Positions 1 through 5,482 of a stretch of DNA of 6,215 nt are shown piece by piece. Positions within the stretch are counted from its first letter, which is position 1; every line of letters begins with the position of its first letter. The DNA is taken from positions 1 through 6,215 of the forward strand of contig JAFDKD010000195.1 in assembly GCA_019307165.1 (NCBI GenBank), read 5' to 3'. The position numbers and the translations under genes were made by a program. The stretch comes from Deltaproteobacteria bacterium. Its GTDB lineage: Bacteria > Desulfobacterota > DSM-4660 > Desulfatiglandales > Desulfatiglandaceae. The notes under the pieces are model-generated. The model saw nothing but the letters and a program-made list of their open reading frames with translations, made no database searches and was not told where the DNA came from.

Positions 1-116
1 TCCTCCAGGAATTTGTCAAAAAGAAACGCCTGCAGAAACTCCTCGGTCTCAGGGGAAAATTGCACCTTGATAATAACTGGGAAAGGTTGAGGGAGATGGA
101 GTTGGATGAAAGCTAA
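1..116 (+). CDS. vapB: VapB-type antitoxin, C-terminal fragment (cut by left edge)
   Basis: The reading frame starting at base 3 is open from the window edge to a TAA at 114-116 and gives about 37 residues, containing LQEFVKKKRLQKLLGLRG and ending RLREMELDES. This matches the C-terminal half of short VapB antitoxins of the VapB/DUF2191 kind: a basic helix after the DNA-binding ribbon-helix-helix, then a Trp-containing acidic tail that wraps the toxin. The N-terminal DNA-binding part and the promoter lie outside the window. The frame overlaps the start of the next gene by 11 bases, the translational coupling typical of antitoxin-toxin pairs. The identification rests on this short tail plus the vapC neighbour; the family is fairly sure, the exact subfamily less so. 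Confidence 0.8.
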   Translation, partial: LQEFVKKKRLQKLLGLRGKLHLDNNWERLREMELDES

Positions 117-516
117 CGTGTTGGTGGATACCTCAATCTGGATCGAGTATTTTAATCATCGCCATTCAGAAGCAGGGGAAACGGTAGAAATGCTTCTAAG
201 AGAGGAGCGGGTTGTCATAGCGGGCATCGTGCTGACGGAGTTGCTTCAGGGTGCGAAGATAAAAAGAGAGTTTGATGCTATTTTGGATAGCGTAGCGGCG
301 CTTCCATTTCTTGATGCAACACTCGATACCTGGATCGAAGCCGGCAGGATCTCTTATTCCCTTCGGAGAAAGGGCGTGACCGTTCCCACTACGGATATCA
401 TCATTGCCTCTTTAGCCATAGAAAACCATTGTTCCCTTTTCTCCATGGATTTTCATTTTGACCAAATACCCGGCGTAGAACTGTATTTAAGACCTGTCCC
501 GGGAAAGCCGTCCTGA
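106..516 (+). CDS. vapC: VapC-family PIN-domain ribonuclease toxin
   Basis: A 136-residue protein with a complete PIN domain. It opens with the beta-strand VLVDTSIWIEYF, whose Asp8 is the first metal ligand. The LTELLQG motif supplies Glu45, TTDIIIASLA supplies Asp97, and SMDFHFDQI supplies Asp115. These are the four acidic residues that hold Mg2+ in VapC ribonucleases, so the catalytic site looks intact, and the length is normal for the family. VapC toxins cleave RNA (often tRNA or rRNA) and are neutralised by VapB, whose gene ends inside this one (stop at 114-116, ATG at 106). The ATG is chosen because it begins directly at the PIN strand and couples to vapB. The RNA target cannot be read from sequence. 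The pair has no evident link to the arsenic operon, which it faces tail to tail. Confidence 0.92.
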   Translation: MKANVLVDTSIWIEYFNHRHSEAGETVEMLLREERVVIAGIVLTELLQGAKIKREFDAILDSVAALPFLDATLDTWIEAGRISYSLRRKGVTVPTTDIIIASLAIENHCSLFSMDFHFDQIPGVELYLRPVPGKPS

Positions 517-532
517 TCACAATTTTTCCCGG
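499..532. other. Inverted repeat spanning the vapC stop codon
   Basis: CCGGGAAA at 499-506 and TTTCCCGG at 525-532 form a perfect 8-base stem with an 18-base loop that holds the vapC stop codon. It lies in the short gap between the convergent vapC and acr3 genes, so it could slow or end transcription from either side. Neither strand shows a clear T-run after the stem, so it does not qualify as a standard intrinsic terminator. Confidence 0.35.
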
Positions 533-588
533 AATGCATGTTTCAAAGCGAGGGCGTGAGTTTCGACCTGCGAAGTAAAGGCTTGTCG

Positions 589-1785
589 TCAATCGGCGGA
601 GGACAACTCTTTTTTTGAAAACCAGTGGGTCGTCTTCACGCATATCCTCACGAGCATGAGCATGACCGGCACCTCTATGAGGACCCCCACCACAGTAGCA
701 AGGGCCGCTCCCGAAGATAAGCCGAAGAGCATGGTGGATGTGGCAATGGCCACCTCGAAGTGATTGGACGCACCGATCATGGCGGCTGGGGCTGCGTCCT
801 CATACCTCAGTCGCATCAGCCTGGCCAGCCCGTAGCCGAGCCAGTAGATCAGAGTGGTCTGGATAAACAGGGGAATGGCGATCCACAGGATGGTCAGGGG
901 GTTGGACAGGATGACCTCGCCCTTGAAGCTGAACAGCAGGACCAGCGTGACCAACAGCGCGATGATCGTGACCGGGGTCAACACGTGCAGGAACCTGTCC
1001 TTGAACCACGCTTCTCCCTTAGCGTTGATGATGGCTTTTCTGGAAACATAGCCCGCCGCCAGAGGAAGCGCCACGTAAATCCCGATGGACAGGACCAGCG
1101 CCTGCCAAGGGACCGGGAGTCGGCCCACGCCGAGCAGGAAACCGCCCAAGACGCCGTAGAGCACGAGCATCGTCAGTGAATTGATGGCGACCATGACCAG
1201 GGTGAGTCCGTCGTTGCCCCGGGCCAGATACCCCCAGACCAGGACCATGGCGGTGCAGGGGGCGATCCCAAGCAGGATGCAACCTGCAAGGTAACTGCGC
1301 CACAGCGGCACCTGGAGCATTTTGACGCCCTCCACGAGCACCACCGTGCCGGAACCGTATTCGGCGCCCGGCGGTAGATCCAGACCGAACGGCATCTTCA
1401 CGTGATCGATGGCCTCCGGTCCAATGAACCCGTAAAAGAGCGTTCCCAGAAAAAAAATAGAGATGCCGTACATGGTGAAAGGCTTGACAGCCCAGTTCAG
1501 AAAGAGCGTCAGTAAAACGGGCTTCCCGCTTTTTCCGGCCTTGATTACTTCCGTGAAGTCGATCTTCACCATGATGGGATACATCATGAAAAACAGACAG
1601 ACGGCGATAGGAATGGAGACAACGGGGGCGTCCCTCACATAGATAGCCAGGCTATCCAGGTATTTTGCAACTCCGGGGGCCACCTTGCCCAACAGGATGC
1701 CGGCAAGGATGCACAGGATCACCCAGACGGTAAGGTACCTTTCGAAAAACCCGAGACCTTTTGCCGGTGCTGCTTCGGTTGACAT
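589..1785 (-). CDS. acr3: Acr3-type arsenite efflux transporter
   Basis: A 398-residue polytopic inner-membrane protein of the Acr3 family (arsenite/H+ antiporters in the bile-acid-transporter superfold). It starts with the family-typical GFFERYLTVWVILCILAGI. The signature GIAPCTAMVLVWGYLARG carries the conserved Cys177 needed for arsenite transport in studied Acr3 proteins. Other hallmarks are LNWAVKPF (about 96-103), GASNHFEVAIA (338-348) and VLIEVPVML (368-376, with Glu371). The start is the ATG at 1785: it is preceded by AAGGAG about 8 bases upstream, overlapping the ccdA-type stop codon (TAAGGAG), and the gene gap is 11 bases, so the two are translated together. The frame stays open upstream to 2262, but that part runs through the neighbour in another frame and lacks Acr3 features. 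The protein is longer than typical Acr3 (roughly 350 residues); the extra length lies mainly in the loop at about residues 117-160. It is the last gene of the operon. Confidence 0.96.
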   Translation of the reverse strand: MSTEAAPAKGLGFFERYLTVWVILCILAGILLGKVAPGVAKYLDSLAIYVRDAPVVSIPIAVCLFFMMYPIMVKIDFTEVIKAGKSGKPVLLTLFLNWAVKPFTMYGISIFFLGTLFYGFIGPEAIDHVKMPFGLDLPPGAEYGSGTVVLVEGVKMLQVPLWRSYLAGCILLGIAPCTAMVLVWGYLARGNDGLTLVMVAINSLTMLVLYGVLGGFLLGVGRLPVPWQALVLSIGIYVALPLAAGYVSRKAIINAKGEAWFKDRFLHVLTPVTIIALLVTLVLLFSFKGEVILSNPLTILWIAIPLFIQTTLIYWLGYGLARLMRLRYEDAAPAAMIGASNHFEVAIATSTMLFGLSSGAALATVVGVLIEVPVMLMLVRICVKTTHWFSKKELSSAD

Positions 1786-1796
1786 CCTTCGTCTCC

Positions 1797-2504
1797 TTAT
1801 GAAGCGGACAGGAACGGATTGATGATAAAATATGCCGCCAGCAGGATAATGACCACGCCGGCCCCCTTTCGGAACCAGTTGCCGGCCCCCTGCCACCTCG
1901 TGTTTTCGAGGATGCCTTTCACGGCGGCCGTGGAGCTTCCGGCCACCACGATGGGGATACAGTGCCCGATGGCGAAAAGAAGGATGAACAGGATTCCCGT
2001 GGCAATCTGTTTTTGAACCGTGATAATCGCCAGGATGGGGGCGATAAAGCCGAAAGTGCAGGAGCCGGAAAGCACCCCGTATGCCAGTCCCAGGCCGAAT
2101 GCGCCGAACAGGCCTCTGAAATTCAGGCGCTGCAGGAGGCTGCCGGACATGGCGCATTTTTCCACCCCGAGCATCCCCAGTGCCACCCACACCAGGACCA
2201 GGCCCACGAGAATTTGCCAGTAGTTGCCCACATCTCCCAGCATGCGTCCCAGCAGGGCGCAAACGACCCCCACCAGGGCGATGGTAATGAAGAGGCCCGA
2301 GGTGAAGGCCACGGAATATTTCGCCGCATCACGGGGTTTCAGGACCTGCTGCTGTCCTCCCACGTAGGCCACAATAAGCGGAATGGAGGCCATGTGGCAC
2401 GGGCTGAACAGCACGCTGATCATCCCCCAAAGGAAACAGGCCAGGGCCGCGATGGCCGGCCCCGCGGACATCCACTCGTTCACCGTGAGAAAAACACTAT
2501 CCAT
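1797..2504 (-). CDS. CcdA/DsbD-type transmembrane thiol-disulfide electron carrier
   Basis: A 235-residue integral membrane protein with about six hydrophobic segments, the size and layout of CcdA, the stand-alone core of DsbD. The two redox cysteines sit at the expected places: Cys36 in LFSPCHMASIPLI at the first membrane helix and Cys149 in SGSCTFGFIAPIL at the fourth, each beside helix-breaking Pro/Gly residues. Cys182 (GHCIPIV) and Cys117 are additional. Such proteins take electrons from cytoplasmic thioredoxin and pass them across the inner membrane to an exported CxxC partner. The gene 17 bases upstream encodes an exported thioredoxin-like protein, the obvious candidate. The ATG at 2504 is preceded by AAGGA about 10 bases away. 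The stop overlaps the acr3 ribosome-binding site. The family is clear; the arsenic-linked role is inferred from position. Confidence 0.9.
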   Translation of the reverse strand: MDSVFLTVNEWMSAGPAIAALACFLWGMISVLFSPCHMASIPLIVAYVGGQQQVLKPRDAAKYSVAFTSGLFITIALVGVVCALLGRMLGDVGNYWQILVGLVLVWVALGMLGVEKCAMSGSLLQRLNFRGLFGAFGLGLAYGVLSGSCTFGFIAPILAIITVQKQIATGILFILLFAIGHCIPIVVAGSSTAAVKGILENTRWQGAGNWFRKGAGVVIILLAAYFIINPFLSAS

Positions 2505-2521
2505 GTAGGAAATCCTTGCAG

Positions 2522-2908
2522 TTATTCAACGCCCATCTTCTTCAGCTGGTTGACGATGCCCTCTTCATTCATAAAACCGACGTGCCGATACACCTCTTTG
2601 CCGCTCTTATCGAAAAATATCTGCGTGGGAATGGCCCGGATGCCGAAGCGCCTGGCCGGCCCCTTGTCTTTCCACACGTCGACAAAGACGATGGCCGCTT
2701 TCCCTTTGTACCGGGCCTCCATTTTTTTCAAGATAGGCGCCATCATTTTGCAGGGAATGCACTTGTCGGCCCCCAGGTCGACCATGGTGACCATGCCCTT
2801 TACGGGGACTTCGGGAACATCGCCGGCGCACAGGTCCGATCCGAGAAGCGCGACGGCCATGAAAAGTATAACTCCGACCATGCCCATGCTTTTGCCAATA
2901 TAAGTCAT
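2522..2908 (-). CDS. Exported thioredoxin-like protein (CIPC motif)
   Basis: A 128-residue protein. Residues 1-29 look like a signal peptide or N-terminal anchor: Lys6, then the hydrophobic run GMVGVILFMAVALLG, with possible signal peptidase I cleavage near CAG/D at 27-30. There is no good lipobox, because Leu precedes Cys27. The rest is a thioredoxin fold with the active site DKCIPCKMMAPIL (Cys50, Cys53), the strand AAIVFVDVW, and the cis-proline loop RAIPTQIFF (Pro94). The start at 2908 is chosen over the longer open frame to 3058 because AGAGGA precedes it closely and the signal sequence begins there; the extra 50 residues upstream look non-coding. It lies directly before the ccdA-type gene and is probably reduced by it in the periplasm. 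Its own target (a disulfide in an exporter or reductase, or a bound metalloid) is unknown. Confidence 0.88.
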   Translation of the reverse strand: MTYIGKSMGMVGVILFMAVALLGSDLCAGDVPEVPVKGMVTMVDLGADKCIPCKMMAPILKKMEARYKGKAAIVFVDVWKDKGPARRFGIRAIPTQIFFDKSGKEVYRHVGFMNEEGIVNQLKKMGVE

Positions 2909-2912
2909 GTCA

Positions 2913-2918
2913 TCCTCT
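2913..2918 (-). promoter_or_regulatory. Ribosome-binding site deciding the 2908 start
   Basis: The minus strand reads AGAGGATGAC immediately before the ATG at 2908. The purine-rich AGAGGA, 4 bases from the start, is the best Shine-Dalgarno match in this stretch. It favours this start over the upstream ATG at 3058 and over the internal Met codons at residues 8 and 10. Confidence 0.6.
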
Positions 2919-3039
2919 ATCCATGTCGATATATCCGCCGCCGCCATTTTTGAAGGCGCGGTAAAAAGGGCATCTGAAAAATTTTGAGATCGGCGAGCTT
3001 CTTGTGGATCTCGTTTTCCGGATAAAAGCCCTGATGGCG

Positions 3040-3276
3040 TCAAGCCTTCGTTATCCACCCCTTGATTTCATTCTTTGCGGGTATCTTGCCCACGCTCTTC
3101 ACCTCGCCGTCCACAACCACGCCGGGCGTGATGAAGACGCCGTGTTTGGCGATTTCCATGGTGTCCTTGACCTTCACCACCGTGGCATCCACGCCGGACT
3201 CGGCCACGGCCTCATTCACGATTTTTTCCGTCTGCTGGCACTTCGGGCAGCCAGGACCCAATACCTTGATTTCCAT
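3040..3276 (-). CDS. Small redox-active disulfide protein (thioredoxin-like, CPKC motif)
   Basis: A 78-residue cytoplasmic protein of the 'redox-active disulfide protein 2' / MTH895-like thioredoxin family (TIGR00412 kind). It has the opening strand MEIKVLGPGCPKC with the Cys10-Cys13 pair, a helix, the segment GVFITPGVVVDGEVKSVGK that carries the cis-proline (Pro51), and a C-terminal helix. The length is usual for the family, whose genes often sit beside permeases and ArsR-type regulators. The ATG at 3276 is preceded by AAGGAGAGGGACGC, a strong ribosome-binding site. It is about 39% identical, without gaps, to the C-terminal domain of the gene before it (30 of 77 residues counted by eye), so the two are paralogs. 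Likely roles are thiol reduction or handling of As(III) between cysteine pairs; neither is shown by sequence alone. Confidence 0.9.
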   Translation of the reverse strand: MEIKVLGPGCPKCQQTEKIVNEAVAESGVDATVVKVKDTMEIAKHGVFITPGVVVDGEVKSVGKIPAKNEIKGWITKA

Positions 3277-3367
3277 GCGTCCCTCTCCTTATTCCATTTT
3301 TGAGGCAAGACTCCCAAGCCTCAATAAATATCTATAATTTCAATAAGTTGTAGAATTTCCGAAACGT

Positions 3368-3871
3368 TCAATTGCTTTGTGATGCCTCTTTCAGCAATTT
3401 GATCAATTTGCCCCTCGGAGGCACGCTTCCCACACACTTTACCTGGCCGTTGATCACGAGGGCCGGCGTCCCCATCACGCCGTAACGACCGATTTCCTTG
3501 ATATCCCGAACGTGTTCCAGATCGGCCGTGAGGTTAAGCTCGACCATGACCTCCATCAGTTCCCTTTCGAGTCCATCACACTGCACACAGCCCGGTCCCA
3601 AGACCTTGATTTCAAGACCTTCGGGGGCCTCATCTTCAAAGGGTTTTCCCAGAAATTTCTTGAATTCTCGAAGGAAGGCTTTTTCATACGCTTCTCTTGC
3701 TTTCTCCGGAATGAAATTCTTCTTTGACAGGCGGTTCAGGAGTTCTTTTGTTACTTCCCGATCAGGTCTCTCTCCATATTCCTCGGCAACGTCAGATATC
3801 ACAGCATATAGCCCTATGATGCCGACCGGAGAGTTTCCGACCCTAATTTGAACGATATCATCGGTTCCCAT
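3368..3871 (-). CDS. Two-domain protein: unassigned N-terminal domain plus thioredoxin-like CVQC domain
   Basis: A 167-residue soluble protein. Residues 86-167 form a redox-active-disulfide thioredoxin-like domain: strand LEIKVLGPGCVQC with Cys95 and Cys98, cis-proline in GTPALVI (Pro136), and a further Cys146 in GQVKCVGS. Residues 1-85 are a separate, mostly helical domain with VGIIGLYAVISDVAEEYG and RLSKKNFIPEKAREAYEKAF, rich in charged residues and lacking cysteine. I do not recognise a named family for it, although I believe this fused arrangement occurs in other anaerobes. The ATG at 3871 has GGAGG 7 bases upstream, and the gap to the permease stop is 13 bases, so they share a transcript. 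The cysteine pair suggests electron or metalloid transfer close to the permease; the N-terminal part may dock onto a partner (inference). Confidence 0.85.
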   Translation of the reverse strand: MGTDDIVQIRVGNSPVGIIGLYAVISDVAEEYGERPDREVTKELLNRLSKKNFIPEKAREAYEKAFLREFKKFLGKPFEDEAPEGLEIKVLGPGCVQCDGLERELMEVMVELNLTADLEHVRDIKEIGRYGVMGTPALVINGQVKCVGSVPPRGKLIKLLKEASQSN

Positions 3872-3884
3872 TGAGTACCCTCCG

Positions 3885-5111
3885 TCACCCGGCGATGGCG
3901 CCGTAAATCATGCCGGCGATTGTTGAAAGAATCACGATGACGCCGCAGAAGGCGGCGGTTTTTTGGACACCGATCACCCTCCCGATCACCAGCATGTTGG
4001 GCAGCGAAAGTGCCGGGCCCGCCAGCAGCAGCGAGAGAGCGGGCCCTTTGCCCATACCGGCGCCCAGGAGCCCCTGAAGTATGGGGACCTCGGTCAGGGT
4101 GGCGAAGTACATCAAGGCGCCGGAAACCGAGGCGAATAGATTGGCCCAGAGGGAATTTCCCCCTACAAGACTCTGGATGTAATGCTCAGGGATCAGGGCC
4201 GGGTGGCCCGGCCTGCCCAGCATGAAACCGGCGGCGAGCACGCCCGCACCCAGGAGCGGGAAAATCTGTTTCATGAAGCCCCAGGAAGACTGAACCCAGC
4301 TGACCCGCTCATCCTTCCTGAACCAGCTTTTCAACATGAGAGCCAGAACGATGAGCAGGCCCGCGGTGACATACCACTTGGCGGCAAAGATGCCGGGCCA
4401 CAGCCCGGTAGATCCTTCGCCGGGCCACAGCCCGGTAGATCCTTCGCCGGGCCACAGCCCGGTAGATCCTTCGCCGGGCCTGGCAAATGCGGCAAAAACG
4501 AGGATGAGCACCATCACCAGCATGAAAAGGGCATCCTGAGTGAGGGTCCTGTCCGTAGCTTCATCCTCGGGAAGATAGATCCGCCCCGCCGTACGGGAGG
4601 CTTCCTCCTTCCTGAAAAGGAAGGCCATGATCAGGCCCGTGAGCACCGCAAACACCACGGCCCCGATGGCCCGGGCGAGGCCCAGCTCCCACCCCAGGAT
4701 GCGGGCGGTGAGGACGATGGCCAGCACATTGACCGCAGGTCCCGAATAGAGAAACGCGGTGGCGGGCCCGATGCCCGCTCCCTGGCTGTAGATGCCGGCA
4801 AACAGGGGCAGGACCGTACAGGAGCAGACCGCCAGGACCGTACCCGAGACGGATGCCACGGAATAGGATAGGATTTTTTTAGCCGTGGCCCCGAAGTATT
4901 TGAGCACCGAGGCCTGGGACACAAACACGGCGATGGCCCCGGCGATAAAAAATGCGGGGACCAGGCAGGTCAGCACATGCTTGCGGGCGTATTCCTGGAG
5001 CATCATAAAGGCCTCGAGGCCCGATTGCCGGATGGTTTCGTTGCCCCAGGGGATATAGTAGGCGGCGGCGAACAGAAAAACGATCCACGCCAGTTTCGTT
5101 CGTTCTTTCAT
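3885..5111 (-). CDS. ArsP/DUF318-family membrane permease with internal 9-residue repeats
   Basis: A 408-residue polytopic membrane protein of the PF03773 permease family (ArsP, YraQ). The family signatures are present twice over: AVCSCTVLPLFAGI (Cys96, Cys98) followed by FLYSGPAVNVLAIVL, and in the second half ATLTEVPILQGLLGAGMGKGPALSLLLAGPALSLPNML. About eight to ten hydrophobic segments are visible, with a hydrophilic loop at about 166-195. Characterised ArsP exports trivalent organoarsenicals such as methylarsenite. The placement here, between arsR and CxxC proteins and followed by acr3, supports a metalloid role, but substrate is unproven and other family members handle other compounds. 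The ATG at 5111 follows GAGGA about 7 bases upstream. Residues 213-239 are three perfect copies of GEGSTGLWP between two membrane segments, encoded by a 27-base DNA repeat; this is foreign to the family and may be polymorphic. Confidence 0.88.
   Translation of the reverse strand: MKERTKLAWIVFLFAAAYYIPWGNETIRQSGLEAFMMLQEYARKHVLTCLVPAFFIAGAIAVFVSQASVLKYFGATAKKILSYSVASVSGTVLAVCSCTVLPLFAGIYSQGAGIGPATAFLYSGPAVNVLAIVLTARILGWELGLARAIGAVVFAVLTGLIMAFLFRKEEASRTAGRIYLPEDEATDRTLTQDALFMLVMVLILVFAAFARPGEGSTGLWPGEGSTGLWPGEGSTGLWPGIFAAKWYVTAGLLIVLALMLKSWFRKDERVSWVQSSWGFMKQIFPLLGAGVLAAGFMLGRPGHPALIPEHYIQSLVGGNSLWANLFASVSGALMYFATLTEVPILQGLLGAGMGKGPALSLLLAGPALSLPNMLVIGRVIGVQKTAAFCGVIVILSTIAGMIYGAIAG
4393..4480. 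repeat. 27-base tandem repeat, 3 perfect copies plus 7 bases, inside the permease gene
   Basis: Units at 4393-4419, 4420-4446 and 4447-4473 are identical, followed by a partial CCGGGCC at 4474-4480. Each unit begins with CCGGGCCACAGCCCGG, a perfect 6-base stem with a 4-base loop, so the mRNA would carry three small hairpins in a row. The unit length is a multiple of three, so the permease frame is kept and each copy adds GEGSTGLWP. The copies are identical to the base, which points to recent slippage or recombination. Confidence 0.97.
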
Positions 5112-5249
5112 GTTGTTTCCTCATATGAAACTTCGTATGATTCAAGGTTCAGGGTTACACGTTACGCGTTGCGAGTTGCGCGGAGGTTGATTATCTCTCG
5201 CAAAGAACGCATAGATCGCCAAGAAGGGGGTGGATCTCCGCGCCCCCCT

Positions 5250-5280
5250 GTCGTCCCCGCATGAATCTGGCGGGGACCCA
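5250..5280 (-). repeat. Palindromic intergenic repeat, inverted copy
   Basis: Read on the minus strand, this stretch runs TGGGTCCCCGCCAG then ATTCATGCGGGGACGAC. It matches the unit at 5371-5405 nearly base for base, loop included. Differences are A/G and T/C changes that mostly keep the stem paired (TCCCCGC with GCGGGGA instead of TTCCCGC with GCGGGAA). Such paired changes suggest that the folded form matters. Confidence 0.75.
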
Positions 5281-5323
5281 GCATCATATCAAATCAAAAT
5301 ACAAATCCTTCCATTCAGGTTCT

Positions 5324-5358
5324 CTGGATTCCCGCCGTCCTTGCGAGGGGAATGACGG
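5324..5358 (+). repeat. Palindromic intergenic repeat (CTGGATTCCCGC...GGAATGAC type)
   Basis: The unit opens with CTGGATTCCCGCCGTCC and closes with GGGGAATGACGG. ATTCCC at 5328-5333 pairs with GGGAAT at 5348-5353. ATTCCC-N-GGGAAT repeats of this sort are scattered through intergenic DNA of many proteobacteria, comparable in form to the dRS3 repeats of Neisseria. Confidence 0.8.
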
Positions 5359-5370
5359 CTTGCTTTTATT

Positions 5371-5405
5371 CCTGGATTCCCGCCAAATTCATGCGGGAAT
5401 GACAG
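5371..5405 (+). repeat. Palindromic intergenic repeat, best-preserved copy
   Basis: The stem ATTCCCGC at 5376-5383 pairs perfectly with GCGGGAAT at 5393-5400 around the 9-base loop CAAATTCAT. It is flanked by CCTGG on the left and GACAG on the right, the same borders as the unit at 5324-5358. The separation of the two units is short (12 bases), so they form a direct repeat. Confidence 0.85.
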
Positions 5406-5417
5406 ATTGTTTACATT

Positions 5418-5482
5418 CCTGGATTTCCCGCCGTCCTTGGGCGTGCCGCGGCGTAGCTGCGAGGCAGCGAAGACGGGCGGGG
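5418..5482 (+). repeat. Divergent, GC-rich palindromic repeat copy with enlarged loop
   Basis: CCTGGATTTCCCGCCGTCC starts like the two units before it. CCCGCCGTC at 5427-5435 pairs with GACGGGCGGG at 5472-5481 with one bulged G, but the loop is expanded to about 36 bases. The loop contains its own hairpin, GCTGC-GAG-GCAGC (5456-5468). The sequence after it (GGCCGCCCCCCAGGCCGGAGGCGG) stays strongly GC-rich to about 5508, unlike the AT-rich DNA next to arsR. Confidence 0.65.

Noticed and set aside
1786..2262. Upstream extension of the acr3 frame by 159 residues
   Set aside because: It overlaps the ccdA-type gene in another frame, is Arg/Gly/His-rich with no family likeness, and a good ribosome-binding site marks the ATG at 1785.
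1962..2903. 313-residue open frame on the plus strand
   Set aside because: It lies antisense to the ccdA-type and thioredoxin genes, is Gln/His/Gly-rich like a shadow frame, and shows no domain.
2909..3058. Longer N-terminus for the exported thioredoxin
   Set aside because: The extra 50 residues lack a ribosome-binding site, precede a clear signal sequence, and would bury it inside the protein.
3300..3324. TTGAGGC / GCCTCAA hairpin between the CPKC gene and the gene before it
   Set aside because: Seven-base stem with an 11-base loop and no T-run on either strand; too weak to call a terminator.
3277..3367. AT-rich gap as an internal promoter (TTGAAC ... ACTTAT on the minus strand)
   Set aside because: The -10 match is poor and no alternative pair has good spacing, so it is not listed as a promoter.
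4182..4871. 229-residue plus-strand frame with GPQPGRSFA repeats
   Set aside because: The repeats are simply the antisense reading of the 27-base array in the permease; the rest is low-complexity shadow sequence.
5250..5405. Repeats as a CRISPR array
   Set aside because: Units are palindromic, differ in orientation and sequence, and are not separated by uniform unique spacers; no cas gene is present.
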